Shown: positions 8,929-17,245, numbered from the stretch's first letter. The stretch: 64,000 bases of DNA from Pseudomonas sp. Au-Pse12 (GCF_021341665.1 NZ_JAJTTH010000001.1:186001-250000), one strand, 5' to 3'. Notes: generated by a model not told the origin, from the sequence alone. Numbers and translations are program-made.

Positions 8929-8943
8929 GTTGTAAGCTACAAC
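8929..8943. promoter_or_regulatory. Palindrome, probable operator of the MarR-GNAT gene
   Basis: GTTGTA-agc-TACAAC is a perfect 6-bp inverted repeat with a 3-nt centre, 29 nt before the ATG of the MarR-GNAT regulator. Its size and position fit a MarR-dimer autoregulatory operator. It sits in the divergent space between the sigma factor gene and this regulator. Confidence 0.6.
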
Positions 8944-8971
8944 TAAAAAGCCCACGAACGAGGTCACGCAC

Positions 8972-9931
8972 ATGTCGAGCCCATCCGCAGGTTTCATCCC
9001 TCAATTGCGCCAGGCTTCCCGGCAGATGGTTCGCGAGCTGGGCTTCATGCACAGCACCCTGGCCGCCACCGACTACCCGCCCTCGGCGGTGCACGCGCTG
9101 CTGGAAATCGGCCAGGGCAATGCCTTGACCGCCAGTGATCTGGTGACGCTGCTGGGCCTGGAGAAATCCAGCGTCAGCCGTCTGGTGCGCAAGCTGGTGG
9201 AGGCGGGCGAGATTGGCGAACAGGCCGATGCGCAGGATGCCCGCTCGAAGCGGCTGCACCTCACCGCCCAGGGACGCCAGACCCTGGACGGCATCGACCG
9301 TTTTGCCCAGGCCCAGGTGGCCGCCGCCCTGGCGCACCTGAGCGCGGACCAGCAGCTTTGCGCCTCGACAGGCATCGCCGACTACGCCCGGGCATTGCGT
9401 GCGGTGCGCCTGGGCGAGGCGCCCGAGCCGCCCGAGTGCTGGTCCATCGCCCGTGGCTACCGGCCGGGGGTGATTGGCCGCATTGCCGAAATGCATGCCT
9501 GCTACTACGCCGCCCGGGCCGGTTTCGGTCAGCCCTTCGAAAGCCTGGTGGCGGCGGACATGGCCGAGCTGATGGGGCGTTTGCACAACCCGCGCAACCA
9601 GGTCTGGGTGGCGCTGCGGGGCGAGCGGATCGTCGGGTCCATCGCCATTGATGGGGAAGGCGAGGGCGGCGAGGCGATCCTGCGTTGCTTCATCCTCGAC
9701 GATGCCGCGCGCGGTCGAGGGCTGGGCCGGCGGCTGCTGGTCGAAGCCCTGGCGTTCTGTGACCAGTGGGGCTTTGCGGCCACCCGTTTGTGGACCTTCA
9801 AGGGCCTGGACGCGGCGCGCACGCTGTATGAGCAACACGGCTTCGTACTGACGCAGGAGCAGGTCGGCGAGCAGTGGGGCGCGACGGTGACCGAGCAGTG
9901 TTTTGTGCGGGCCGGCGTGGGCGCGCGTTGA
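8972..9931 (+). CDS. MarR-GNAT fusion regulator/acetyltransferase
   Basis: A 319-residue two-domain protein. The N-terminal ~145 residues are a MarR winged helix (VHALLEIGQGNALTASDLVTLLGLEKSSVSRLVRKLVEAGEI, then a DARSKRLHLTAQG wing). The C-terminal ~150 residues are a GNAT acetyltransferase (ERIVGSIAIDGEG; FILDDAARGRGLGRRLLVEAL acetyl-CoA loop; GLDAARTLYEQHGF). Such fusions are a recognised bacterial family; target and substrate are unknown. A GAGG Shine-Dalgarno precedes ATG 8972. The MDR oxidoreductase downstream may be a target. Confidence 0.9.
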   Translation: MSSPSAGFIPQLRQASRQMVRELGFMHSTLAATDYPPSAVHALLEIGQGNALTASDLVTLLGLEKSSVSRLVRKLVEAGEIGEQADAQDARSKRLHLTAQGRQTLDGIDRFAQAQVAAALAHLSADQQLCASTGIADYARALRAVRLGEAPEPPECWSIARGYRPGVIGRIAEMHACYYAARAGFGQPFESLVAADMAELMGRLHNPRNQVWVALRGERIVGSIAIDGEGEGGEAILRCFILDDAARGRGLGRRLLVEALAFCDQWGFAATRLWTFKGLDAARTLYEQHGFVLTQEQVGEQWGATVTEQCFVRAGVGAR

Positions 9932-9959
9932 CCAGGGCGAGCCGCCGTCCCTGGGGGCC

Positions 9960-9984
9960 GTTCGCAGCCTTCGGCAGCGGCTAC
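9960..9984 (-). repeat. REP copy, exact inverse of 2970-2994
   Basis: The reverse complement of 9960-9984 (GTAGCCGCTGCCGAAGG...) is identical over 25 bases to the REP at the pchA stop. It is a single copy between the MarR-GNAT gene and the oxidoreductase gene. Confidence 0.85.
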
Positions 9985-10049
9985 AGATCGCCGGTATTGG
10001 TGGTAGGGTTAGCCCCCTGGACAATTATCGATCTGTGGAGACCCATCCC

Positions 10050-11057
10050 ATGCAAGCCATCAAGCTCAGCCTGCCGGCATCCCTGGACAACCTGAAAACC
10101 GTGGAGCTGGCCGATCCCGGCCAACCCGGCGCCGGGCAGATCCGCGTGCGCCTGCATGCCTGTTCCCTGAATTTCCACGATTACGCCGTGGTCACCGGCG
10201 CGCTGCCCACCGCCGATGGGCGGATTCCCATGGCCGACGGCGCCGGGGTGGTGGAAGCGGTGGGCGAGGGCGTCAGCGAGTTCAAGGTCGGCGATGCGGT
10301 GGTGTCTTGCTTCTTCCCGCATTGGCACGATGGCGGCCCGGCGATTGCCGATTTCAGCACCACCCCGGGCGATGGCGTCGACGGTTACGCCCGTGAAGTG
10401 GTGATCCAGCCCAGCCACTGGTTCACCCACGCGCCCCAAGGCTACAGCCACGCCGAAGCCGCGACCCTGACCACCGCCGGCCTCACCGCCTGGCGCGCGC
10501 TGGTGGTCGATGGCGCGCTCAAGACCGGGGAAACCGTGCTGGTGCTGGGCACGGGCGGGGTGTCGATCTTCGCCCTGCAACTGGCCAAGGCCATGGGCGC
10601 GACAGTGATTGCCACTTCGTCCTCGGACGCCAAGCTGGCCAGGGTGCGTGAACTGGGAGCCGACCACACCATCAACTACCGCACCCAGCCTGAGTGGGGC
10701 AACGAAGTGCTCAAGCTGACCGGCGGGCGCGGCGTCGATCACGTGGTGGAAGTCGGTGGCCCGGGCACCTTGCCGCAGTCCATCACGGCCTGCCGCATTG
10801 GCGGGCATATCGCCCTGATCGGCGTGCTCACCGGCTGGGCCGGCCCGGTGCCGACGGCGGCGCTGATGGCCAAGCAACAACGCCTGCAAGGCCTGATCGT
10901 CGGCAGTCGCCAACAACAGATCGAGATGGTCCGCGGCCTGGAAGCCACCGGCATCAAGCCGGTGATCGACAGCACCTTCCCCCTGGCAGAGATCGCCAAG
11001 GCCTTCGCCCATGAAGCCTCGGGGGCGCACCTGGGGAAAATCTGCCTGACGTTCTGA
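10050..11057 (+). CDS. Zinc-independent MDR oxidoreductase (quinone oxidoreductase-like)
   Basis: A 335-residue medium-chain dehydrogenase/reductase with an N-terminal GroES-like fold (LHACSLNFHDYAVVTGALP) and a Rossmann NAD(P) site (VLVLGTGGVSIFALQLAKAMG, about residues 165-185) followed by TSSSDAKLARVRELGADHTINY. It lacks the cysteine cluster of the structural zinc site, so it is more like quinone or enone reductases than like classical alcohol dehydrogenases. The substrate is unknown. ATG 10050 was preferred to upstream in-frame codons that run through the REP copy. The MarR-GNAT gene upstream is the only regulatory neighbour. Confidence 0.85.
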   Translation: MQAIKLSLPASLDNLKTVELADPGQPGAGQIRVRLHACSLNFHDYAVVTGALPTADGRIPMADGAGVVEAVGEGVSEFKVGDAVVSCFFPHWHDGGPAIADFSTTPGDGVDGYAREVVIQPSHWFTHAPQGYSHAEAATLTTAGLTAWRALVVDGALKTGETVLVLGTGGVSIFALQLAKAMGATVIATSSSDAKLARVRELGADHTINYRTQPEWGNEVLKLTGGRGVDHVVEVGGPGTLPQSITACRIGGHIALIGVLTGWAGPVPTAALMAKQQRLQGLIVGSRQQQIEMVRGLEATGIKPVIDSTFPLAEIAKAFAHEASGAHLGKICLTF

Positions 11058-11139
11058 GGCGCGGATCGCGGCAACGCCCGGGTTGGACCGGAGGTTGCCG
11101 CAGCGAAGGTCTGGCGCGAGCCCGCCTTGGCGCCTCGGC

Positions 11140-12351
11140 TCAATGTGCCGGTTTGAGTTGGGCAGTAGCGTCGGCGCGGGCGATGACGCTGAGGATCGAC
11201 AGGGCGGCGATGACCAGGCCCGGGGAGGTGGCCAGCAGGACCCCGGCGGTGCCGGCGCCGGCGGCGAGGATCTGCCCGGCGGCCAGGGGCCCGGCCACCG
11301 AGCCCAGGCGGCCGATGGCCACGGCAGCGCCCACGCCGGTGGCACGCACCGCGGTCGGGTAGGAGGGCGGTGCCAGCGCGTAGAGCACCAATTGTGCGGC
11401 CATCACGAACAGCCCCGCGGCAAACCCGGCCATGGCCATTGGCACAATGCCCACCGACAGCCCGACCCCGGCCAGCGCCGCCAGCAACCCGGCGTACACG
11501 AACAGCACCACCCTGAGCCCGTTGCAGCGGTCCAGCAGCAGGCCGCCGAGCAGCGAACCGAGGGCGCCGCCGATGTTGAACAGCATCTGCACCATCCCCG
11601 CCTGGGGTTTGCTGAAGCCCTGTTCGAGCAGCAGCGACGGCAGCCAGTTGAGCAGCATGTACATCACGGTCAGGGTGAAGAAGTAGCTGAGCCACAGGGC
11701 CAGCGTGGTGCGCGCGCGACCTTCGCCGAACAGCGCCTGGGCGGTCGAGGCACGGCTGCTGCCGGCGCTGGCGGTGTGTTGGCGAAAGGCAGTGGATTCG
11801 GGCAGCAACCCGGCCATCAGCGGCACCACCAGCAGCGGCGCCAGGCCACCGATGATGAAGGTGGTCTGCCAATGTTCACTGGAGAACATCGCCACCACCG
11901 CCGCCAGCGCGCCGCCCAGGGGCACGCCGCAGTACATGACGCTGATGGCCGTTCCCCGGCGGCGTTCGCTGACCGCTTCGGCGCACAGGGCGATCAGGTT
12001 GGGCAGCGCCGCGCCGAGGCCGAGGCCGGTCATGAAGCGCACCAGCAGCAAGCTCGAATAACTCTCGACGTAGGCCGTGCACAGCGAGAACAGGCCGAAC
12101 AGCAGCACCGCGCCGACCAGGATCTTCTTGCGCCCGATACGGTCGGCGACCCAGCCGCCGAAGAAGGCCCCGGGCAGCAGGCCGATGATTCCGGCGCTGA
12201 ACACCCAGCCCATCATCTTCGGGTCCAGGCCGAAGCTCTGGCGCAATCCGGCGGCGGCGGTGCCGGCCGCCTGCAGATCGAACCCCTCGATCAGCGCAAC
12301 GATAAAGCACAAAGCGATGGTCAGCGTCGAACGACGCGATGGACTGTCCAT
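11140..12351 (-). CDS. AAHS-family MFS aromatic acid transporter
   Basis: A 403-residue transporter with 12 predicted membrane segments and the aromatic acid:H+ symporter signatures: the TM1 acidic motif ALIEGFDLQAAG, the loop 2-3 motif GGWVADRIGRKK, and RFMTGLGLGAALPN. It resembles MhpT/PcaK-type carriers of hydroxyphenylpropionate or hydroxycinnamate/benzoate. It is divergent from an OprD porin and close to the ferulate genes, so hydroxycinnamate uptake is likely. The ATG at 12351 follows a GAGG ribosome site; an in-frame TTG at 12357 is less likely. The leader carries an A-rich Hfq/Crc-type motif. Confidence 0.88.
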   Translation of the reverse strand: MDSPSRRSTLTIALCFIVALIEGFDLQAAGTAAAGLRQSFGLDPKMMGWVFSAGIIGLLPGAFFGGWVADRIGRKKILVGAVLLFGLFSLCTAYVESYSSLLLVRFMTGLGLGAALPNLIALCAEAVSERRRGTAISVMYCGVPLGGALAAVVAMFSSEHWQTTFIIGGLAPLLVVPLMAGLLPESTAFRQHTASAGSSRASTAQALFGEGRARTTLALWLSYFFTLTVMYMLLNWLPSLLLEQGFSKPQAGMVQMLFNIGGALGSLLGGLLLDRCNGLRVVLFVYAGLLAALAGVGLSVGIVPMAMAGFAAGLFVMAAQLVLYALAPPSYPTAVRATGVGAAVAIGRLGSVAGPLAAGQILAAGAGTAGVLLATSPGLVIAALSILSVIARADATAQLKPAH

Positions 12352-12363
12352 GGGCAAACCTCA

Positions 12364-12378
12364 TTGTTGTTTTTGTTG
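12364..12378 (-). promoter_or_regulatory. A-rich Hfq/Crc-type leader motif (transporter)
   Basis: On the minus strand this reads CAACAAAAACAACAA and abuts the GAGG ribosome-binding region of the AAHS transporter. It contains the AANAANAA 'catabolite activity' pattern recognised by Hfq with Crc in Pseudomonas. The same string recurs before other catabolic genes in the window. Confidence 0.7.
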
Positions 12379-12654
12379 TGGTGGCCAGCCGGACGCCGGG
12401 CCTGAATGCGCCGGCGTTGGTGGCTGGCGATTAAGATAACAAAGATAACTAAAAAATGAACAGTGCCTTAATTTCGCCCTATAAAATCTAATAAATACAT
12501 ATAAATCAGTAAGTTAATCTATAGATCAAGATTCAACTAAAAAATAGATAACATTATTAATGTTCGATTATCGGTCATTTACAGTTGACGTAAGGCTTTG
12601 GCTGTTTCCATTCTCTGTCCGCGACGTCGGCTGCCAGGCCCTCGCTCGCCCCCT
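12379..12654. promoter_or_regulatory. AT-rich divergent promoter region of transporter and porin
   Basis: About 275 bases with no gene and much lower GC than its surroundings. It holds a direct repeat AAGATAAC (12433-12440 and 12442-12449), several candidate -10 hexamers (TATAAA-like near 12480), and a PcaR-like site at 12562-12576. It must contain the back-to-back promoters of the AAHS transporter and the OprD gene; the start points cannot be fixed by eye. Confidence 0.6.
12562..12576. promoter_or_regulatory. PcaR/IclR-type operator candidate 1
   Basis: GTTCGATTATCGGTC closely matches the published P. putida PcaR site as remembered (GTTCGATAATCGCAC). Related 15-mers occur before the vanK-like gene and vanA, so all three sit in promoter regions of aromatic uptake or catabolism genes. 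Confidence 0.5.
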
Positions 12655-12671
12655 AAAACAACAACAAAAAA
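12655..12671 (+). promoter_or_regulatory. A-rich Hfq/Crc-type leader motif (oprD)
   Basis: AAAACAACAACAAAAAA lies 13 nt before the OprD start codon and contains overlapping AANAANAA units. It is placed to compete with ribosome binding, as in known Crc/Hfq targets. Confidence 0.7.
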
Positions 12672-12683
12672 TGGACATCGGAC

Positions 12684-14003
12684 ATGCCAAATCTCCCCAC
12701 CAACGCCGTTGCTGCGTCAGCTTCCTGTGTGCCCAGTCTCCCCGCGCAGCTGGCTCTGGCCTTGCTGGGCTTGAGCCTGTTGCCCGGCCCAGTCTGGGCG
12801 GCGGGTTTTATCGACGACAGCCACGGCACCCTGACCCTGCGCAATTACTACCTGGATCGCGACTACAAGGACGATGGGGCGAAGACCGCCGCGCGGGAAT
12901 GGGCGCAGGGTTTCATCATGAACATGGAGTCGGGGTTCACCGAGGGCAGCGTCGGCTTCGGCCTGGATGTGCGCGGGCTGCTGGGGGTCAAGCTCGATTC
13001 ATCGCCGGACCGCAGCGGCACCGAACTGCTGCCGGTGTCGGCCAACGACAAGCGCGCCGCCGATGAATACTCGCGGCTGGCGCCCACCGCCAAACTGCGC
13101 TTTGCCCAGACCACGGTGAAGACCGGCGATGTCTCGATCTTCCTGCCGTTCGCCTTTGCCAGCCCATCGCGCCTACTGCCGCAGACCTTTCGCGGCACCA
13201 CCCTGAGCTCCAGGGACATCGACGGCCTGACCCTCAACACCGGCTACATCGACCGCATCAACAAGCGCGACTCCACCGACTACCAGGCCATGACCATTGC
13301 CTCGCCCAACCGGCGTTTCAATGCCACGGCCAGTACCTCGCACCTGGCGTACCTGGGGGGCGACTACCAGGTCAACAAGGACCTCAGCCTGCGCGCCTAT
13401 CACGCGCAGGTGGCCGACCTCTACCAGCAGGACACCCTGGCCCTGCTGCACAACCTATCCCTGGGCGATGGCGTGCTGAGCAGCGACCTGCGCAGTTTTT
13501 TCAGCCGGGAAGACGGCAGCGCCAAGGCCGGCCGGGTCGACAACCGCAACCTCTCGGCGCTGTTTGGCTACAAGTTCGGTGGGCACCGGGTGAGCCTGGG
13601 CTACATGCATTCCAGCGGCGCCACGGCCACGCCCTACATCTCCGGCACCGAGTTGATGGGCATGAGCGAGCTGACCATGAGTTCGGACTTTCTCAACGCC
13701 AAGGAGCGCACCTGGCAAGCCATCTACGACTATGACTTTGCCGCCTCCGGCCTGCCCGGGCTCAAGAGTCGGCTGCGTTACGTGCGCGGCGACCATATCG
13801 AGCTGGCGGCCTTCAATGCCAGCGACCGCAAGGAGCGCGAGTTCCAGATGGAGTTGGGGTACGTGCTGCAGAGCGGCCCGTTGAAGAACCTCGGGCTGGT
13901 GGCGCGCAAGTCGATCTATCGCAATGATTTCCCGGCGGGCGCGGCGTTCCGCGATGAAAACCAGACCCGCTTCCTGGTGCTCTACACCTTGCCGATCTGG
14001 TAA
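12684..14003 (+). CDS. OprD-family outer-membrane porin
   Basis: A 439-residue porin with a signal peptide (LALALLGLSLLPGPVWA, cleavage near residue 39). The mature protein begins with typical OprD strands (GTLTLRNYYLDRDYKDD... EWAQGFIMNMESGFTEGSVGFGLDVRGLLGVKLD) and ends with aromatic residues. This subfamily imports small aromatic or carboxylic acids. It is divergent from an AAHS transporter, so the two probably serve the same hydroxycinnamate-type substrate across both membranes. ATG 12684 gives the signal peptide; the ATG at 12671 is in another frame. An A-rich Hfq/Crc motif precedes it. Confidence 0.9.
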   Translation: MPNLPTNAVAASASCVPSLPAQLALALLGLSLLPGPVWAAGFIDDSHGTLTLRNYYLDRDYKDDGAKTAAREWAQGFIMNMESGFTEGSVGFGLDVRGLLGVKLDSSPDRSGTELLPVSANDKRAADEYSRLAPTAKLRFAQTTVKTGDVSIFLPFAFASPSRLLPQTFRGTTLSSRDIDGLTLNTGYIDRINKRDSTDYQAMTIASPNRRFNATASTSHLAYLGGDYQVNKDLSLRAYHAQVADLYQQDTLALLHNLSLGDGVLSSDLRSFFSREDGSAKAGRVDNRNLSALFGYKFGGHRVSLGYMHSSGATATPYISGTELMGMSELTMSSDFLNAKERTWQAIYDYDFAASGLPGLKSRLRYVRGDHIELAAFNASDRKEREFQMELGYVLQSGPLKNLGLVARKSIYRNDFPAGAAFRDENQTRFLVLYTLPIW

Positions 14004-14030
14004 GCCCGCAAGCACCTTGCTGCCTCAGCG

Positions 14031-14051
14031 TGCCGGCCCTGCGCCGGCACC
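14031..14051. terminator. Hairpin between convergent oprD and marR
   Basis: GTGCCGG-ccctgcg-CCGGCAC forms a 7-bp GC-rich stem in the short gap between two convergent genes. There is no long T-run, so a bidirectional terminator is likely but not certain. Confidence 0.5.
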
Positions 14052-14057
14052 TTGGCT

Positions 14058-14546
14058 TCAGTCCTGGTAAACCTTTTTCAGCAGGCGCAGCAGCTCTTCG
14101 CGCTCCCCGGCGCTCAAGGCCGAGGTGGCGTCGACGTCGCTTTGCGCGGCGATCTGCTTGAGCTCCTTGAGCAGGGTTTCGCCGGTCTTGCTGAGGAAGA
14201 TCCCGTAGGAGCGCTTGTCCGGCTTGCAGCGCACCCGCACCGCCAGCGCGCGGCTTTCCAGTTTGTTGAGCAGGGGCACCACTTGCGGCGGCTCGATGGC
14301 CAGGGCGCGGGCCAGGTCGGCCTGCATCAGCCCCGGGTTGCTGTCGATGATCGCCAGGGCCGAGAACTGCGCGGGCCGCAGGTCGTGGGCCGAGAGCCGG
14401 CCGATCAGGTTCTGGAACAGCTTGAGCTGGGCGCGACGCATGGCGTAGCCAATCAGTTCGTCCAGTGCCGAATCCAGCGGCGCCTGTACCTCGGCGTTGG
14501 CGGGTGGGGCCTCGCGCGGGTCGGCGAGGGGAGCGGGCTTGGCCAT
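14058..14546 (-). CDS. MarR-family regulator of the ferulate genes
   Basis: A 162-residue MarR regulator with winged-helix core (LRPAQFSALAIIDSNPGLMQADLARALAIEPPQVVPLLNKLESRALAVRVRCKPDKRSYGIFLSKTG). It is divergent from ech, the arrangement seen for FerR/FerC-type repressors that release DNA on binding hydroxycinnamoyl-CoA. A TAGTTA/TAACTA inverted repeat overlaps the ech promoter in the shared gap and is the likely operator. The effector is inferred from context, not from the sequence itself. Confidence 0.85.
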   Translation of the reverse strand: MAKPAPLADPREAPPANAEVQAPLDSALDELIGYAMRRAQLKLFQNLIGRLSAHDLRPAQFSALAIIDSNPGLMQADLARALAIEPPQVVPLLNKLESRALAVRVRCKPDKRSYGIFLSKTGETLLKELKQIAAQSDVDATSALSAGEREELLRLLKKVYQD

Positions 14547-14681
14547 GACAAAAACATCCTGGGTCGGTTAACAAGGCTATCCAGTTTGCCGGGGTCGGCT
14601 GCTGATAGCTACGTTTGCCTGTGTTGGCAGGCATTGCAGGCGGATTTTATCCAGGGCAGGAAAAATGGTTAATCACATTAA

Positions 14682-14717
14682 TAGTTAATTGACATAACTA
14701 ATTTGGAGGTTTAATTT
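14682..14717 (+). promoter_or_regulatory. ech promoter with overlapping inverted repeat
   Basis: A consensus -35 TTGACA (14689-14694) and a -10-like TAATTT (14712-14717) are 17 bp apart. The inverted repeat TAGTTA (14682-14687)/TAACTA (14695-14700) embraces the -35 element. A MarR dimer bound there would block polymerase, which fits control by the divergent MarR gene. Confidence 0.65.
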
Positions 14718-14753
14718 CGACCCATCTTCAAGCCAGAACAAGAGAGCATCGCC

Positions 14754-15584
14754 ATGAGCAACTACGAAGGTCGCTGGACAACGGTCAAGGTCGAAATCGA
14801 GGAGGGCATTGCCTGGGTCATCCTCAACCGCCCGGAAAAGCGCAACGCCATGAGCCCGACCCTGAACCGGGAAATGATCGATGTGCTGGAAACCCTGGAG
14901 CAGGACCCGGCCGCCGGCGTTTTGGTGCTGACTGGCGCCGGTGAAGCCTGGACCGCCGGCATGGACCTCAAGGAGTACTTTCGCGAGGTGGATGCCGGCC
15001 CGGAAATCCTCCAGGAAAAAATCCGCCGCGAAGCCTCCCAGTGGCAGTGGAAACTGTTGCGCATGTACGCCAAGCCGACCATCGCCATGGTCAACGGCTG
15101 GTGCTTCGGTGGCGGCTTCAGCCCGCTGGTGGCCTGCGACCTGGCGATCTGCGCCGACGAAGCGACCTTCGGCCTCTCGGAAATCAACTGGGGCATCCCG
15201 CCGGGCAACCTGGTGAGCAAGGCCATGGCCGACACCGTCGGTCACCGCCAGTCGCTGTACTACATCATGACCGGCAAGACCTTTGGCGGGCAGAAAGCCG
15301 CCGAGATGGGCCTGGTCAATGAAAGCGTGCCCCTGGCGCAACTGCGTGAAGTCACCATCGAGCTGGCGCGCAATCTGCTGGAGAAGAACCCGGTGGTGCT
15401 GCGTGCCGCCAAGCATGGCTTCAAGCGTTGCCGCGAGCTGACCTGGGAGCAGAACGAAGACTACCTGTACGCCAAGCTCGATCAGTCGCGCCTGCTGGAC
15501 ACCGAAGGCGGTCGTGAGCAGGGCATGAAGCAGTTTCTTGACGACAAGAGCATCAAGCCCGGCCTGCAGGCGTATAAACGCTGA
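14754..15584 (+). CDS. ech: Feruloyl-CoA hydratase-lyase (Ech/HCHL)
   Basis: A 276-residue crotonase-fold enzyme that hydrates feruloyl- or p-coumaroyl-CoA and cleaves it to vanillin or 4-hydroxybenzaldehyde plus acetyl-CoA. Sequence blocks typical of HCHL are RPEKRNAMSPTLNREM, GAGEAWTAGMDLKEYFREVD, NGWCFGGGFSPLVACDLAICADEATFGLSEINWGIPPG and the C-terminal YLYAKLDQ. The active-site Glu of SEINWGIPPG is present. It is the first gene of ech-vdh-fcs-aat-acd. Start ATG 14754 follows GAGAG. A hairpin separates it from vdh. Confidence 0.95.
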   Translation: MSNYEGRWTTVKVEIEEGIAWVILNRPEKRNAMSPTLNREMIDVLETLEQDPAAGVLVLTGAGEAWTAGMDLKEYFREVDAGPEILQEKIRREASQWQWKLLRMYAKPTIAMVNGWCFGGGFSPLVACDLAICADEATFGLSEINWGIPPGNLVSKAMADTVGHRQSLYYIMTGKTFGGQKAAEMGLVNESVPLAQLREVTIELARNLLEKNPVVLRAAKHGFKRCRELTWEQNEDYLYAKLDQSRLLDTEGGREQGMKQFLDDKSIKPGLQAYKR

Positions 15585-15593
15585 GCCCGGCCG

Positions 15594-15623
15594 GCGAACG
15601 GCGGGCGCATCCCGCTGTTCGCC
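15594..15623 (+). other. Strong RNA hairpin between ech and vdh
   Basis: GGCGAAC-GCGGG-cgcat-CCCGC-t-GTTCGCC forms a 12-bp stem with one bulge, 10 nt after the ech stop. It lacks a T-run, so it may stabilise or process ech mRNA, or lower read-through into vdh, instead of ending transcription. Confidence 0.6.
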
Positions 15624-15689
15624 ATGCCCCTGACGTTACCGTTACACCGCTGCGCTGCATTCCCGACAAAGACAACAAGAGGAATCACC

Positions 15690-17138
15690 ATGCTGGACGT
15701 GCCCCTGCTGATCGGTGGCCAGTCGCGCCCCGCCGGCGACGGTCGAACCTTCGAACGCCGCAACCCGGTGACCGGCGCTGTGGTATCGCGCGTGGCCGCC
15801 GCGACCCTGGAAGATGCCGACGCCGCCGTGGCCGCGGCCCAGGCCGCATTCCCCGCCTGGGCGGCCCTGGCCCCCAACGAACGCCGCAGCCGCCTGCTCA
15901 GGGCCGCTGAGCAATTGCAGGCCCGCAGCGACGAATTCATTGCCGCCGCCGGCGAGACCGGGGCCATGGCCAACTGGTACGCCTTCAACGTGCGCCTGGC
16001 GGCCAACATGCTGCGTGAAGCGGCATCGATGACCACCCAGATCAACGGCGAAGTCATTCCCTCGGATGTTCCCGGCAGTTTCGCCATGGCCCTGCGCCAA
16101 CCCTGTGGCGTGGTGCTGGGCGTCGCCCCGTGGAACGCCCCGGTGATTCTCGCCACCCGGGCCATCGCCATGCCCCTGGCCTGTGGCAACAGTGTGGTGC
16201 TCAAGGCTTCAGAGCTGAGCCCGGCGGTGCATCGCCTGATCGGCCAGGTGCTGCAGGACGCCGGCCTGGGCGATGGCGTGGTCAACGTCATCAGCAATGC
16301 CCCGGCCGATGCCGCGGCGATTGTCGAGCGGCTGATCGCCAACCCGGCGGTGCGTCGGGTCAACTTCACCGGTTCGACCCATGTCGGGCGGATTGTCGGC
16401 GAGCTTGCGGCGCGTCACCTCAAGCCGGCCCTGCTGGAGCTGGGCGGCAAGGCGCCGTTGCTGGTGCTGGACGACGCCGACCTGGACGCGGCCGTCGCGG
16501 CCGCAGCGTTTGGCGCCTACTTCAACCAGGGGCAGATCTGCATGTCCACCGAGCGCCTGATCGTCGATGCCAAGGTGGCCGATGCCTTCGTCGCCAAGCT
16601 GGCGGCCAAGGTCGAGAGCCTGCGCGCCGGCGACCCGGCGGCCACGGATTCGGTGCTCGGCTCGCTGGTGGATGCCAGCGCTGGCACGCGCATCCGGGCG
16701 CTGATCGACGATGCCCTGGAGCAGGGCGCGCGGCTGGTGGTCGGCGGGCAACTGGACGGCAGCATTCTGCAGCCGACCCTGCTCGACGGCGTCACCGCAT
16801 CGATGCGCCTGTACCGCGAGGAGTCCTTCGGACCGGTGGCGGTGCTGCTGCGCGGCAGCGGCGATGAAGAGTTGCTGCGCCTGGCCAACGATTCCGAGTT
16901 CGGCCTGTCGGCGGCGATTTTCAGCCGCGACACCAGGCGGGCCCTGGCCCTGGCGCAACGGGTCGAGTCGGGTATCTGCCACATCAACGGGCCCACCGTG
17001 CACGACGAGGCGCAGATGCCGTTTGGCGGCGTCAAGTCCAGCGGCTACGGCAGTTTTGGCGGCAAGGCCTCGATCGAACACTTCACCCAATTGCGCTGGG
17101 TCACCTTGCAGAACGGCCCGCGGCACTACCCGATCTGA
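15690..17138 (+). CDS. vdh: Vanillin dehydrogenase
   Basis: A 482-residue NAD(P)+ aldehyde dehydrogenase that oxidises vanillin (or 4-hydroxybenzaldehyde) to vanillate. ALDH landmarks are GVAPWNAPVILATRAIA, the nucleotide-binding FTGSTHVGR, the general base region LLELGGKAPL (Glu), the catalytic Cys in FNQGQICMSTERLIVD, and EESFGPVAVL. The QICMS context is typical of Vdh-type enzymes. ATG 15690 follows AAGAGG, and an ACAACAA stretch just before it may be a weaker Hfq/Crc site. It lies between ech and fcs. Confidence 0.93.
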   Translation: MLDVPLLIGGQSRPAGDGRTFERRNPVTGAVVSRVAAATLEDADAAVAAAQAAFPAWAALAPNERRSRLLRAAEQLQARSDEFIAAAGETGAMANWYAFNVRLAANMLREAASMTTQINGEVIPSDVPGSFAMALRQPCGVVLGVAPWNAPVILATRAIAMPLACGNSVVLKASELSPAVHRLIGQVLQDAGLGDGVVNVISNAPADAAAIVERLIANPAVRRVNFTGSTHVGRIVGELAARHLKPALLELGGKAPLLVLDDADLDAAVAAAAFGAYFNQGQICMSTERLIVDAKVADAFVAKLAAKVESLRAGDPAATDSVLGSLVDASAGTRIRALIDDALEQGARLVVGGQLDGSILQPTLLDGVTASMRLYREESFGPVAVLLRGSGDEELLRLANDSEFGLSAAIFSRDTRRALALAQRVESGICHINGPTVHDEAQMPFGGVKSSGYGSFGGKASIEHFTQLRWVTLQNGPRHYPI

Positions 17139-17161
17139 TCCGTCGCCACGGGCGCGGTGCC

Positions 17162-17245
17162 CTCAGAACCTGTTTACGTTCTAGCGAGCAACGCTTTTTA
17201 ACGCCGCATGAGCCAAGCGCAGCAGATCGCAAGCAGGTTCTTGAG
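17162..17245. repeat. Possible small inverted-repeat element between vdh and fcs
   Basis: The ends CTCAGAACCTG (17162-17172) and CAGGTTCTTGAG (17234-17245) are near-perfect inverted repeats enclosing about 60 bases. No gene is visible inside. This may be a miniature mobile or REP-like element; a second copy was not found in the window. Confidence 0.35.
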
